NCBI GenBank assembly: GCA_947034885.2
Contig: OX344753.2
Coordinates: 23,452,347-23,516,346, forward strand
Length of the DNA: 64,000 bases
DNA from: Thuidium tamariscinum
Taxonomy: Eukaryota > Streptophyta > Bryopsida > Hypnales > Thuidiaceae
Reading direction: 5' to 3'
Part shown: positions 33,720 through 46,539 of the stretch, piece after piece
Layout: each line of letters opens with the position of its first letter
Numbering within the stretch: the first letter of the stretch is position 1
The notes under the pieces: generated by a model
What the model was told of the DNA's origin: nothing
Databases searched by the model: none
What the model saw: the letters and a program-made list of their open reading frames with translations, nothing else
Position numbers and translations under genes: made by a program

Positions 33720-34565
33720 TGGAGCACTAACAAACTCCAAACAATCGCAGAAAATTCAGAAACGCCAGACAGGAGCACAAAGGGGTGAGAAGAGGAGGAG
33801 AAGGAGAGGAGAGAAGACACGGGCTCTCGTGACGGAGACAACGGAGAGACGAGAAGTCGAAGTTTGAAGAAGTGGAGGTCTAGGGCAGTGTGAATAGGGC
33901 TGGGAGCTGCAACCAAGGTAGGGCACCATATGCTTATTGAGTGGAGTGGGTGGATGCTGGTCTTGCATTGAGGAGGTTTCAGATGTCAATTGAATGTTGT
34001 CAGTAAGTTTTTGAGATCTGGGCTTTTTTATATCAGTTTTTTTAAGTGCTGAAGTGGCCATAAAAATGTTGTATTGTGCTTCAAATTTCAACATTCATCC
34101 ACAAATTGGATAGAAAATATCATCGGCATATTGCATATCACATATCCATAATTTTGATTTCATTTACAATTTCATTCAAGATTTTTTTGAAGTTAAAGTC
34201 TTCTTGCAAAAAACTTTATAATTTGTCTCCATTTTTTAACCATTTTTGTTTTATCAGTGCAATCTAATACTATTTCACCTCCAAAAAAGTCCCATCTAAA
34301 TCCTCTCTTAGGACAGATTTTCATGTGTCTATGAGCAAGGTCTAGGACCCTTTATGAAGGTTGTCAAAGTATTTTCTTCATAAAGGATGTGCACCCAAAA
34401 TCAACAACAATGGTAATTGTACATACTTACTATTATAAAATGTAAATGATGTTTATAAAATCTTATTGGTGAATGAAAGAATATGCACTATAGAATGCAT
34501 TGTTTGAATACCACATAAATAAGTTATGGAATTTAAAACTAGTATATTTAGGTGTACTAAAAATC
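33720..34565. other. 5' flank of PAS2 and spacer
   Basis: Purine-rich GA stretches at 33770-33860 lie upstream of the PAS2 start and may be leader or promoter. A 115-codon minus frame that spans the start codon is a shadow of the leader and first exon. Confidence 0.35.
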
Positions 34566-34569
34566 AACA

Positions 34570-35290
34570 TTAATCCTTAAAGAACATACCTATAGCCAAC
34601 GATTTCAAGCCTCATTGTTCATAACTCAATTTATTGCTATTTTAAAAATAGACACATATGAAAAAAAAATTGTTTATTTTTCAAAGATGATATTACATGT
34701 ATTCTCTACTTCACAAAAAATTTAGATTCTTTTGAGGAAAATTGATTTTTATGTGAATTTTTGAAGAAAAAGTGAAGAAAAAATCATATCAAATAGAAAA
34801 TTATCTCAAAAAATCTGAAAGTTTCACCATGTGTATACATTATAATGACAAACATCATAGTGTAAACTCAATTTCTGTGTCATTTTATAATTTTAATGCA
34901 ATGGACATTGAAAATACATCCAAAGTTCAAACTACAATAAAATATTCAATATTACAAATATCCAATTGGAGTACAAACTACAATAAAGGACCTTCATTTT
35001 ATAAGTAGGCACAAACTCAAAAAATTATCAATTTGTGGAGAAATTTCAGATTTACACAACTTCTCAAAATACACTAAAATGGCATATTTTGTCATCATTT
35101 TTTATACTTATTGCTCAACTACATGAAAACAAACATTAAATAGACTAAAAACTCAATAGGATACTCTTTGTAACTCAATGTGAAAGGTCATTAAAAAAAG
35201 TGAATGAAAAAACTACTTCTAATGTCGTCTTATGGCTTTGAATTGTCATCTAAATGCCACGTAATGGCATTGGTAGCAGTTTAGGGATAA
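34570..35290 (+). mobile_element. TTAA-bounded MITE, family A copy 3
   Basis: Begins TTAATCCTTAAAGAACATACC and ends TTAGGGATAA, with the terminal TTAA decayed at the right edge. The interior aligns over about 700 bp with 12411-13117 and 19081-19808, for example AAATCATATCAAATAGAAA, CACCATGTGTA.A.ATTA and CAAAATACA.TAAAATGGCA. Confidence 0.7.
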
Positions 35291-35299
35291 TCTATCCTC

Positions 35300-35905
35300 C
35301 AATCTCGTATAATAATTGTATATGTGCATAACTCGTGTCATTAATATTTAGATTTTATTGACACTTTGGGGGTAGTGGTGATTTTTGTTGTACATATTTG
35401 GAGCTCATACCTTATTGGCAAACAAAAATTTCACCAATATATATGGTGAAGGAATAAACTGGCAAGTGCAAGACTAGGAATACTTTCAATTACTTTGATG
35501 TCACAAGTTCTTTCAAAGAATCCCATGGGAGAAGTTATCTTCAATTAGGCATATGAAATTCCATTGAAAAACTCTTAGTATATGGTATATATGTATATCC
35601 AATTCAGAGTTAAATTGTCATCATGAATACCATATATAATATGTTTTAAAATAATTGTGACCTTCTACCACAAGTTGAAGTCAAAATTTGAACTTGAACA
35701 ATTTTTCAATTAATAAGATTCCTTTAAAAATATATTTTTTCTAAAATTACATTAGTGAAATGTATTGATTTTTCTCTTGCAAATTAATGCACTCACTTAT
35801 GGAAAGATGTTGAAAGTATTGTCTTCAAGAGTATATGGCCAAGTTAATAGACACCCAAAACATTGAACTAAAATAGACATATCTATCTCTACCCAAGACC
35901 AAATT
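35300..35905. other. AT-rich spacer, nothing recognised
   Basis: No gene or repeat boundary seen. Confidence 0.3.
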
Positions 35906-35911
35906 CCTATA

Positions 35912-36194
35912 CATTAGATGAAACTTAAGGGCATTAGGAGACTACGGGTTCCCGGACTGCGGGAATGCAGTTTCTGCCTTGTGAACTCGAATCCTATGTG
36001 GTCGGGACACTGCCAAGTAATTATTTTATTTTATTTTTCAAAATTTTAATTTTGAACTTATTTTCATATTTCAGGACCCCAATTTTTTATTTATTTTTGG
36101 ATAAAAGTTGGCCTGACAGCGATCAACGGCATTGGGAGTTGTTTCAAGAACAAACCCGAAATGGCCCTCTAATGCCCTCAGATTTCTTCTAATG
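35912..36194. mobile_element. MITE family H, copy 2
   Basis: Left CATTAGATGAAACTTAAGGG and right CCTCAGATTTCTTCTAATG are inverted ends; the match extends inward to GGGCATTAG. About 283 bp. The interior shares a CCTGACAGC word and a long A/T block with 20698-20986. Confidence 0.65.
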
Positions 36195-36199
36195 TTATA

Positions 36200-38035
36200 A
36201 TACACCCCACTTCTATAGTCATGTTGATCTTTCAACATTAGCATCTTCAATTGGTATATTGACTAGGTGAAGATGACTAAATGTGTGAATATAAGGGCTT
36301 ATATTAGACTTTAATGAACCATGGTAATATTATTCTTTAGTAGATCTAAGTAAATTAGATTATAACATGAAATTGATAAGTTGAATTGAAATTCATTTTC
36401 TTGAAGGAGGGGCTTCATTGATTTTGGTTTCAAGACATGTTTTGTACCTAATGAACAAAAACAAATAGCAACTAGTGAAAGAGCTCATTCTTAGTGATAT
36501 CCTTATAAAATTGTCTTGAAGAATTGTAAGTTCCTTATAAGTCATCAAGAAATTTTGCTCTCTTTATGACAAAGCAATTTGAAGTACTTGCCCAACGTTA
36601 GAAAGGAATGGTAGATTTCAAAATGTGGTAGGGAAAATTTTGGTGATTAAAATTAGTTCTTAGATCTAATTTAGAGACAAATAGCCAAATAGAACGTTCA
36701 AATTATTTGCATAATATAGAATACAATGGGCATTTTTTTTAATGTTGTATTTCTATAAAAATTCAATCAAATATGCAATTTTAAATTTTTATTTCTAAAA
36801 CTTCATTATGGGTTGTATTTTAAAGCAAAATTTATTGTTTTACATAATAATTGATAGAAAACTATCAGTGATGAATTTTCAAATCCATTTGTTTGGATTT
36901 GAAAAATAAATCTATACCCTAAAATCTACCCTTTCACAATAATATCAAATTTTTTGAAAATTCACGCTACAAAAAGTTCAAATATTGGATGGTACGTGCC
37001 AAAGTTTTATAAAATAAATATCTATGTATTATAACTACTTACATTAAGAAAATAAAATATATTTGCATATTTAACAATAATTTTGTTAAATTGGCAATAT
37101 TTAAGAACATTGGCACCTTCAAAATTATGTTAAACATAAATCTATACTTGCTCTAGTTTTTAGACAAATTTATATCATATTTTTTGGTGTTGAAATTGCA
37201 CCAAGTTATTAGACTTGACTATTTGAGTATGTCAAGTTTTCAATAATTTCATGATATATAAATTTATTTAATTATGCATAGTATAAAGTTTTAAATTTTA
37301 GTCAACTTTATGCAAAAAATTTGAACAATACAATCTATAGTTTGTATCTTATTGGTAGCAAATGTTGAGGGTAAATGAAAGCTTGGTTTGGATTGGTGCA
37401 ATAAAGATGAACCCTTTAACACTTGAGGATTTGGAAGGACTTACCATCTACTTCACCTTATTTTCAATAAAGGGAGAATATAGTAGGCCTTTCATCTACA
37501 AAGACAGATTGTATTCAAGGTAAGAAAAATCCTACTTATATATTCTATAGTAAAGCATATTATCTAAATGTCAAAACTCCAAGTAGAAAATAGTATTGAA
37601 CATGATGATTTGGAAAGTATTGATAGATTGTGGGCCTTCAAGTTGGCACTTTGGTCTTACAATTTTTTAAAATTTTAATAATATTTTTTGAAAAAACAAA
37701 ACAATAAAAGAGAGTTTTGAATAAGGATTGGTAGAACCCTATCAAGATAGTGAAGGGTCATTTTAGAAGTATGGAGTGTCTAAGACACTCCATTTCTTTA
37801 CTTCTTGTTCTTATTTGAAGGCCTGAGAGATTAATTAATGAATTTCAAGAGAAATTAGAGTTAGAGTGTTAGCCATTTAAGAAAAAAAGTCCATCCAATT
37901 TGTAAGAATTGAAAATGTTTATTTTGATTTTATAGGTAATTATCAATTAAATGAAACTATCACTAGAAGAATCCCTTGTTTATCTAGACATGGGTTGTCT
38001 AACTTGACGTTGTTTACCTAGACGTTCAATGTAGA
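36200..38035. other. AT-rich spacer, nothing recognised
   Basis: About 1.8 kb of strongly AT-rich DNA with no ORF over 60 codons and no terminal repeats that I could find. Confidence 0.35.
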
Positions 38036-38158
38036 AACACTAGTAAAAAATTCAGGATTAAAATCAACTGAAAACTGTTGATCATTTTCTGTTGATTTGG
38101 TCAAGTTGATCATCAACAAAAACCAACAAAAAAGTGTTGTTCCTTTTATTGTTTTGGA

Positions 38159-38396
38159 TACTTTTTTTTTCCCAAAAATTTTCAAAATTTTTCAGCTGCC
38201 CGAAACATCCGAGCAGTTGAAATTTTTTCAAACCCTGCCCAAAATATCCGGGTAGCTGAAAAAAATCCAACCCTACCCACCCACAACCTCCCCAAGCAAG
38301 TCATCAACCACCACTTGACACCCATGAGGTTTGAACCTAAGACCTCATACCTACAAACACACAAGCCTAACCACTACACTACCACTCACCTTTGAT
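38159..38396 (-). mobile_element. tRNA-derived SINE
   Basis: On the minus strand: an A-box-like TAGTGTAGTGG, then about 35 bp later a B-box-like GGTTCAAACCT, then a tRNA-unrelated body of about 170 bp that ends in an A-run (the T-run at about 38161-38171 on the plus strand). This is the layout of a polymerase III SINE. No clean target duplication found. It lies inside the 38038-39755 element. Confidence 0.65.
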
Positions 38397-38417
38397 GAAC
38401 TACAGTCGGGAAGGATT

Positions 38418-38845
38418 AGTTTAATTATCCGCTTACTACTTGTGTTTCTTAAATTCAGCAGACTTTGGACGTCATTTCCACATAGAAAATCAACTTTTTT
38501 TTTAAAACTTTGAACTAAGAAAAGTTGGGTGATGAAGTTAAATTTCACCTCCAAAAATCCGTTTCAGATTTTGAGCCTCCAATCAAAAGTTATGCACAAA
38601 ATTCAGAGTAGATGTTTGAAAATGTCAAAAAACATTTCCTTCCAACCTCTCTCTGAACTTTGTCCATAACTTTTGATTGGAGGCTCAAAATCTGAAACGG
38701 ATTTTTGGAGATGAAAGTTAACTTGATCTCCCAACTTTTCTTAGTTCAAAGTTTTCTTAAAAAGGTTAATTTTCTATGTGATAATGACATCCAAAGTCTG
38801 CTGAGTTAAGAAAAACATTGAATTGTAAATGATTAAGTTGAAAAA
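38418..38845. repeat. Foldback (inverted repeat), family F copy 1
   Basis: Two arms of about 200 bp, centred near 38630, are inverted copies with few mismatches. Words CAGCAGACTTTGGA, AAAACTTTGAACTAAGAAAA and AAAATCCGTTTCAGATTTTG in the left arm are answered by their complements in the right. Related arms occur at 45840-46150, 49420-49740 and 58588-59070. Confidence 0.85.
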
Positions 38846-39759
38846 AAATACTTTCATTGCATAGAATTTAAATTTTGTTGTTTTAATTTGAATAAATCTC
38901 AAAATGCTAGTAAGATAAAATTTTATACTTGTATGTAATTCAAATTTTGGGCTTATGTTAATAATATAGTTCAAAGTATGTAGTATGAAGAATTTTTGAC
39001 CACTTAATTGAATCTACTTGCTACAATTATCCAAACTACTTATAACTCAAAAAAATATATAGAGCTTTTAAAACAAAAACTTTAATTACAAATTGAATCA
39101 ATTGGATTGTAATTTTATGCGTATTGTATTTGAAGTGCATACAACTTTGGTAAGAATTTCACAAAAGATATATGTGACAAATATTGCACTAGAAAGGACC
39201 TATTCTAAACTTGAGAATAGCTTCAAAGCATATTTAAATATTTTGAAGTTCATTAGTTAATCAACATCAATGTGCTAACCTTCCCTTTTGCTACATTATC
39301 TAAACATTCCAAATTATTCTAAACTTATTGTTGATGTGACAAGTAGAATTTAAAAATTCCTACAAAATATACAAGATTTTAGAAGACTTTATTTCATTAC
39401 ATTCATTACATAAACTTTCATTCCATCACATTCATTACATTCCATTAGATTCCATCACAATCCAAAAGAGTCCTAAAGATTCCAAAAAGATCCTAAAGAT
39501 TCCCAAAAGATTCCTAAAGATTTCCAAAAGATTATTAAAAAATTATTAAAAAATTATTAAAAAATTATTAAAAGATTCTTAAAAGAGCCAAAAACAACAA
39601 AATTTTGTTGATTTGGTCATTGCATTATTCCAATCAACAGAAAATGACTGCTTGTTCTATTGATGTTTACAAATAGTCCGTGCAATGCTCCATTCAACAA
39701 AAAACAACAAAAATCAGGTGGTTTCTGTTGATCTGGACAGGATTTTCTACTAGTGAGGC

Positions 39760-41275
39760 GTCAATTCATTGTACCTTCCAAGCAATGGATCCTGCTTTAT
39801 GCTTAAGTGACTCAAAGTTGTGAAAATGGCTCAAAGTGTGAATCTATAATGTGTATTATGAGTTTATTAATCAAGCAACTAAGCTACTGTGATTTTTTAT
39901 ATAAGGTGATTGAGATTAAAATGAATTACACCAACTTGTAGATGATTTCTAGCCCTTCCCGAAAATATAAGATTTAACTCAATCTAACTTTCTTAGCGAA
40001 AGTTATGGACGAATGAAGTTTCACCCTCGAAAAGGCTACAAAACTTCATCCACCATTTCTAAGAGTTCTATATTCTACATTGATTTGAAATTTCAAGGAC
40101 AAGTTAAAGATGGAAACTTTTACTATTAACCCCAATTTTATTTACATTTGATGATTTCTCTAACTTTTCATCCAAAACTAGTCTAATACTTCATCCCTCT
40201 CTAACTTTCACAATTTTAAGTCTTTTCTTGATTGGAATACACTTATGAATTTTAATTTATTGATTCTACAAATCCATGGTCTTAACTTCTTATTTCTACT
40301 CTTAGTTGAGCTTTTTCAATTCTTATGCCTTGGTTCAAGTATTGTCAGTTTACTATTTTTTAGCAATTTCATTTTTTTAGGAACTAATTCTAGCTTTCTA
40401 AGTTGATATTACATTTACTAATTGTACTTTCCTAATAGAAGTTATAAACGGATGAAATTTGAAGGCTAATTGGTTCTCAAAGTTTCATCCATATTTTTCT
40501 CCAAATTCACAATCTAGGTTTAAGTTTCTATTTTATTATTTTACTTTAAGATTCTAGGTTTAACCTTTATCAAATTCACTTTTATTCCAGAGTTTTGAGT
40601 TTTATTCATTTTTCATTCAAATTTCATTCTAAACTTCATTCACTCCTATCTTTCTCAATTTAAGTCCAATTTTTAAATTTAAGATGTTTCAGAAAACTCT
40701 AAGATAAATCTACACTAGTTTGAATCTAAAACTTGAGAAAAAACTATTCTACCTATTCTAACTTAGACTTCTAATTTGGCCACAATGTTTTTAAAAGATA
40801 ACTTTGAAAATCAATAACAATTAGAGTGTTTAGTGACTTACCTTCTTTTGAAGTTAATCTTGAACATTGTTGTAAAGGTTTTTCAATCCTTCTTTACTTG
40901 CCATCTTGTGGTACTTTGTGGAATTCTGCTCATGGCTCACAAATAGTATTTTGATACAATTATGACCTTCACTATTTCCTCTTTCTTGTACTTCAAGACT
41001 ATTCCAACTACGTTATTGTATTCAAAGATTGACCTTTCATTAATTGACCTTTGAACTCCTATTCTTATCTTGGTCAATTATTTTCTAATCCTCTCTAATG
41101 CTTCTAATGATTTCTTCAAGATTTCTTAGCCTACCCTATCTACTTCTAATTCTCCCTTCACTACTTGGTATAAGGTAAACCAACCCATGACAAGCATATT
41201 GACTAGTTTGCCTTGTTGACATATTTGAAACATTTTAATTCTTTTCCATGTGAAAGAAAATATGAGAAATAAGGA
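39760..41275. other. AT-rich spacer, nothing recognised
   Basis: Pyrimidine-rich stretches with ATTC/TTCT words (40,000-40,700). No gene seen. Confidence 0.3.
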
Positions 41276-41279
41276 GAGC

Positions 41280-42690
41280 AATTGAAATTTTATGTTTTTG
41301 ACAAAGTGAGAGTTTGTTACAAATTTTTGAAGTAAATTGGACAAATGGTTCAAAACAATCTCTAAACTATTCCAAAATCATCAAAACTATACCCATGGTA
41401 GTCATCAAACCACCTAATAATATAGTTATAAAATTTTCTAACATGGACATGACATTAATTATTAAGGAATTAAGAAAATTAGTTCATGTAATGAATTACA
41501 TTGGAAAGGTGCAAGTTCCTAAAACAATCGGGTCATTGCATGAAACACTTGTACTATTTTTGTCACACGGTACATGCTAAATAGTTTTTTGGCCATAACT
41601 TTTGCATTTTGGCTGTAAATGACTCAAAATTTATAGAAAACATATTTATAACTATTATATATCTTGTGTATTTTTTGAAAAATTTTCAAAAATATTTTAC
41701 TATTTTTAATCAGCCCCGATGTTTTGTTACAAATTCCAATTTAGGGGGTTTTAGTACTATTTTGAACCCAAAAAAACGAATTTTGAGGTGAAATTTGGAG
41801 AAGATGATCTCATAATATACTTATAGCTATTGGCTAAAGGAATTTTCAAAATAGTTAATTTTATGTGGTATAGAAGTCCACAAAGAGACCTTTTGTGCTG
41901 CTTGCTTTTTGAAACATATGCTTTTTGAAACCTTATTTTTATGGGTTTTTTGTTCAAATCTCATCACCAAAAAGTATTCTAAAATGATATAATTTAATTT
42001 AATTTTTTTAAATCCTATTTTTTATTAATTAAAACATTGAAGTATCTATTTTCTTCACCAAAATTCTATGTCTAGAATTCCAATGAAGAAAATACAACTT
42101 TGACATTTTAATTTGAAAAAATAGTAAAAATGAATTTAAGAAAATCTAAAACTTTTTCATTTTAGAATACTTATTGGTGGTGATATTTGAAAAAAAACCC
42201 CACCAAAATAAGGTTTTATATGTTTCAAAAAGCAAGCAATATAAGGGTCTCTTTGTGGTCTTCTATACCACATAAAATTAATTATTTTGAAAATTACTTT
42301 TGTCAATAGCTATAAGTATATTATGAGATCATCCTCTCCAAATTTCACCTCAAAATTTGTTTTTTTGGATTCAAAATAGTACTAAAAATCCTTAAACTAC
42401 AAAGTGTGACAAATTAACAAAATTGACTTTTAAATATGAAATGAATTTTTAAAATTTCTGAAAAATAAGCATGTCAATTGCAATCAAGATATATAGAAAT
42501 AGATTTTTTTTTGCATTGAATTTATAATTCAAAAGTTAGAGCCTTGTTTAAGAGGTCAAAAAAAAACGCAACAAATAGTACAAGTGTTTTGTGCAATCGC
42601 CCAGTCTCTAATATCTCGATTACCATCATTGAAAAAATTAATTTGAGTCATTAATTTATCTAATGAAGTCTTATTTATATTAATTAGAAA
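41280..42690. repeat. Dispersed repeat family C, copy 2 (interrupted)
   Basis: The left flank 41280-41529 (TTTGTTACAAATTTTTGAAG, ATGACATT, AGAAA/GGAAAGG.G.AAGT) and right flank 42605-42690 match parts of the copy at 10340-11720. The copy is split by element D2. Confidence 0.5.
41530..42604. mobile_element. Foldback element D2, about 1.07 kb hairpin
   Basis: Left GGGTCATTGCATGAAACACT and right GTGTTTTGTGCAATCGCCC are inverted ends, related to D1 at 10592. Almost the whole element is one inverted repeat with arms of about 530 bp meeting near 42067. Words such as GAAATTTGGAGAAGATGATC, TATAGCTATTGGC and CCACAAAGAGACC in the left arm reappear complemented in the right. No transposase. It sits inside a family C repeat. 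Confidence 0.85.
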
Positions 42691-42730
42691 AAATTTGGCA
42701 TGGATTGATGGAAAATTGTAATGGGTCGTT

Positions 42731-42731
<1 letters not shown>

Positions 42732-42796
<65 letters not shown>
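42732..42796. repeat. (AT)n microsatellite
   Basis: About 32 uninterrupted AT units. The Ile-Tyr repeat open frame over it is a by-product. Confidence 0.98.
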
Positions 42797-42799
<3 letters not shown>

Positions 42800-42800
<1 letters not shown>

Positions 42801-44845
42801 TAGGGAATTGGCCTGCCATAGGTTGGTTTACCTTAACAACTCCAAATTTTGTTTCCTACTTCACTCTATCATTCAACTTGGAGTTTTGAACTCTGTTTCT
42901 TTCTATTGTAGTTGAGAGAAAGAGTGATGAACTTAGAAGTTGCTAATTTCTACTATTAGTAGGTGTTAATTGCTATTTTCTCTTCTCTAATTCTATGTGC
43001 AAAGGCTAATTTTTATAACCTTTGATTCTAATTTTTTTCTTCTAACTTCCTCCCTAAAACTCCAAATTTTATTTCTACAAGCTAATTTTTCTATCTTGCT
43101 TTCATGTATTACTCTTTCATTCTTCTTCTTCTAATTTCTATTCAAATCTAATTTCTCTTCTTTTTTCAAGATAAGTAGTTGTACCCAAATTCTCTTTCCT
43201 TATTTTAAGCTTATTTTTCCTTGTAAGTTCAAAGCTTTGCCGTCTTTTAGAAACACTTGAAATTTTATTTATTCTAAAATTCTCAAGGTCAAAGCTCTAT
43301 TGTCTTTCAAAAAACATTCTAAATTCTATTTATTCCCGACACTCTCAAGGCTAAAGCTTTGTCGTCTTTGACAAAACTACAAGTATATTAAGCAAAATCC
43401 ACTTCAAGTGTCAATAAAAACTCACACATAAACACGTTAGAGCATGTGTGTTAGTACAACTACTTGTTAGTACAAAACGCAATACACAACAAGTTAGTAC
43501 GACAAAAACACATGTTCTAGCCTTCTAGGGGATTTTTCTTGTAGGAAATTTCCACTTAGAAATGTATAAGCTCACAAACATGAACTAGAGGGCCTCCTAA
43601 GCGGCATTGCCAAGGTAGAAAGGGAGCCAATCTCCAAAGTTAGTACAAGTGTTAAAAAACCATTAAAAACTTCAAAAAACAAGCAAGTTAGTGTACAAAG
43701 ACTCCAAAAACACATACAAAGTGTTAGCAAGTTTTGAAGGGGCCCCAAAGTCCTTCAAAACTTCAACAAAAACACAAAGTTGGAGCTTGAAATGCTCTAT
43801 AAAACACACATTTAGCAACTTGACTCAAATTTGCCTCAAATTTGGCCAAAAATTCAACTAAATGGACAATGTCATGATGTGCCAAAATAATGGCTATAGG
43901 AGGTGTTTTTAGAGGAAAATGCATGACCATTATATTCTTCCAAGGACACCCACCCCCTCTCATTTTCTCATGGTAATCTCATCACTTAGGATTTTCATCT
44001 TATTCCTAACCATTTTGACTTTTTATGCTAGTCTATCATTTAACTTTTGAAAATTAATTCCAAATCATAAACGTATTACAATATAGGATTTAGAAGGCCA
44101 TTTGTAATTCAAAAGAACCCCCCACTTCTTTTTCTTATGCTAAAAACTCAACAAATCCTAGTGTCAACTTAACGACCAAAAATGATAAAAATTCAAATTT
44201 GGAAGGTTGATTTTTCTAAGAAAAGTAATTAGCTTAGGATCTTTAGTAAATGTAAGTAAAATAAGAGCTAATTTGGACCTTCTTTTAATTTCGTAAGCTT
44301 TGAAACAACTGTCAAATTCTACCGTAATCTCTAATTTTGTTGGTACTTCAAGAATCTCATTTATTTGGGTACTTCTCACTATTGAAATCTCCTCAAACTT
44401 ATTGAATATTTTTACTAACATGAAAAAAGCTACTTTAATTTAGTGAGATTTTATCGCAAACTGGATAATTTCTATGAATTTTCCATTGGAAGTTAAAGTT
44501 GTTGGTTATCAAGAGAAGCATCTTTTGAGTATCAGAGAATTTTAAAATTTTAAGTCTTGTCTCTTATGAAATTTCAAAGAAGATGTGCCATCCTTCAAAT
44601 ATTGGGATTTAGGGAATCTTTCACACTAAAGGGAATTTTGGCAAAGTAGCTTTGCTATTGAGTTTCTAATGTCATATCAACTTTAAGACACCATCCTTTG
44701 GCTGTAGATTCCTTTTGTCAATTCATCGTGATGTTTTTCAACCTGTAAGCTGACAATTGAGGTTTCTACAAAAAGTAAGAATCGATTGGAGGACTTGAAA
44801 TCTACTTGCAAAACTAAAGGCAAAACATCCATTCCCGCACCTATT
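42800..44845. other. AT-rich spacer with a short tandem repeat
   Basis: At 43227-43378 a roughly 60-bp unit (AAGCT.T..CGTCTTT..A.AAAC, then ATTTATT, TCTCAAGG) is present about 2.5 times. At 43440-43660 the word GTTAGTAC recurs several times. No gene or terminal repeats identified. Confidence 0.4.
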
Positions 44846-44849
44846 CCTT

Positions 44850-45240
44850 GGAATGGACCATAGATTCACCCAATTGTGTCAATAGACTTTCCTTAAGGTG
44901 TTCACCACATGTGTAATTATAATTAGCTGACATAGTTGAAGGACACATAAAAGAATCTGGTTGGTTGAGTGCTGATTTTTACAAGGTTCAGTTTTGGGGG
45001 CACCTACCGGATGGTTTCACAATTCTAGGAAGCCAACACTTTGAAAATTTGTAGAAATTACATACTGTATCAGAAAAATCTTTTTTTTTTAATATTCATG
45101 ATTTTCACTTGCTAATACTAGAAAAATATCATTTTTAGAAAACACTGCGTCCAACTATGCTAAATTCTTTATTTGCACGATTTTGGGTGTTTCCACTGTA
45201 GGCTCTAACTCTCTAAGATTTTCACCAAGTTCTCTCAGAT
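44850..45240. repeat. Dispersed repeat family C, copy 3 (without the D1 insert)
   Basis: Aligns with 10430-10591 joined to 11311-11510 across the D1 insertion point. Shared words CCACATGTG, CAAGGTTCA.TTTT, GGCACCTA and CACTTGCTAATACTAGAAAA. It therefore provides the empty-site allele of D1. Confidence 0.65.
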
Positions 45241-45271
45241 CTATTTTAGACAAATTCATCATATGTACAAA

Positions 45272-46534
45272 CACGAGTAGAAAATTTGTTTGGTTTTGTT
45301 GTTTTGGTCACTACAAGAGAAAATTGTGTCCTAATTGACAAAAAACGTAACAAAATTCTGTCAATTCTTCTGTAGATTAAGAGACCCTGATTTGGACATC
45401 CAATTGATAGAATTTTGTCAATTTTTCTGTAGATTCGGACATGAATACACATCAGTAAGTCTTTTTTTTCAATCCTTTGCTACCGTGGATTTTTTTTGAC
45501 ACGTCACTTAATTCAATTTTTTTTTATTATCCAGAGATTTAATAAAATAATTGAAATAATAGCCAAAAACAATTTGGATGAAATTTTATTGGATGAATGA
45601 TAAATGTTTAGATGAATATTTTTGAATTAATAAAGTTTTTTTATTTTCAAAAGCATATGAACCATTTGTAATTGTGAAGTGAATGGGGAAGGGAAGCTTT
45701 ATTTATACACATATGGAGGTAGGAGCATGGCCAATCCGTGAGAGATATGTGCATTTTTGAAGTTAAGAGAGCTCATTGTCAAGTTAAAAATCCGTGATTT
45801 GGTATTAAAACTAAGATTTCAGACCTCAATTAGGCATAGAAAAATGTCTTTTTACAAAAAACTTTGAACTAAGACTAGTTAGAATATAAAATAGATCTTC
45901 AAGTCCAAAAATCCGTTTGACATTTAAAGCTGTCAATCAAAAGTTATGGACAGATTTCAAAGAGAAAATTTGAAAAAATGTAAGAAAAACAATTTCAAAC
46001 ACTTCTTTGAAATTCAAAAACTTTTGATTGACAACTTGAATTGTAAAACGGATTTTTTTTAATGTAATTTCAATTAATAATCTAACTAGTTTTAGTTCAA
46101 AGTTTTCTACAAAAACACATAATATTATGCCTAAATGAGGTCTGAAGTCCTACTTTTTAATACAATTCCTATTTCCAACTTGGTACCTTATATTTGAAAT
46201 AGAAGTTATTTGTAAAAAATTGTTGAATTTTTTAGAAGACTTTAAACTTGTTTGTTAAAATTGACAAAGAAATTGACAAAGAAATTGACAAGAATTTGAT
46301 AAACATTGGAATATTGACCACATTGACAAAGTGCTAAATTTGAAAAGTTGTGGTTGTCATTTCAGACATGTGATTGTCATTTCGGACACTATTCTGTCAA
46401 AATTTCTGTAGATTAGGGCTCATTTCCCTTATAGTGGGTCATGTTGATGATCAATAGATTTTTGTTGAATAACAAAAATTTGTTGATTATCAATGCGACC
46501 AAAACAACAAAACCAAATAAATTTTCTACTAGTG
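45272..46534. mobile_element. CACTAGTAG foldback element, split by another element
   Basis: The outer parts 45272-45308 and 46440-46534 together align with the intact 133-bp element at 58882-59014. Ends are CACGAGTAGAAAATTTG and TTTTCTACTAGTG, flanked by AAA on both sides. The inserted element is 45309-46436. Confidence 0.85.
45309..46436. mobile_element. CACTA-type element with GGT target duplication
   Basis: Starts CACTACAAGAGAAAATTG and ends TTTCCCTTATAGTG. GGT is duplicated at 45306-45308 and 46437-46439. About 1,128 bp. The interior holds a foldback of family F (about 45840-46150; AAACTTTGAACTAAGACTAG, CCGTTTGACA and their complements). No transposase; presumably mobilised in trans. Confidence 0.85.
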
Positions 46535-46539
46535 AAAAG

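Larger units (their letters stand above)
38038..39755. mobile_element. CACTA-type non-autonomous element, 1.7 kb
   Basis: Begins CACTAGTAAAAAATTCAGG and ends CAGGATTTTCTACTAGTG. Subterminal words such as CTGTTGATTTGGTCA and AACAACAAAA recur near both ends. It contains a SINE (38159-38396) and a foldback block (38418-38845). No transposase ORF. The flanks (AAA and AGG) do not give a clean 3-bp target duplication. Confidence 0.65.

Noticed and set aside
42721-42915. 64-aa open frame rich in Ile-Tyr repeats
   Set aside because: Produced by translation of the (AT)n microsatellite.
43440-43700. Repeated GTTAGTAC words considered as a CRISPR-like or LTR signal
   Set aside because: Irregular spacing, no spacer structure and no paired long terminal repeats; a degenerate local repeat only.
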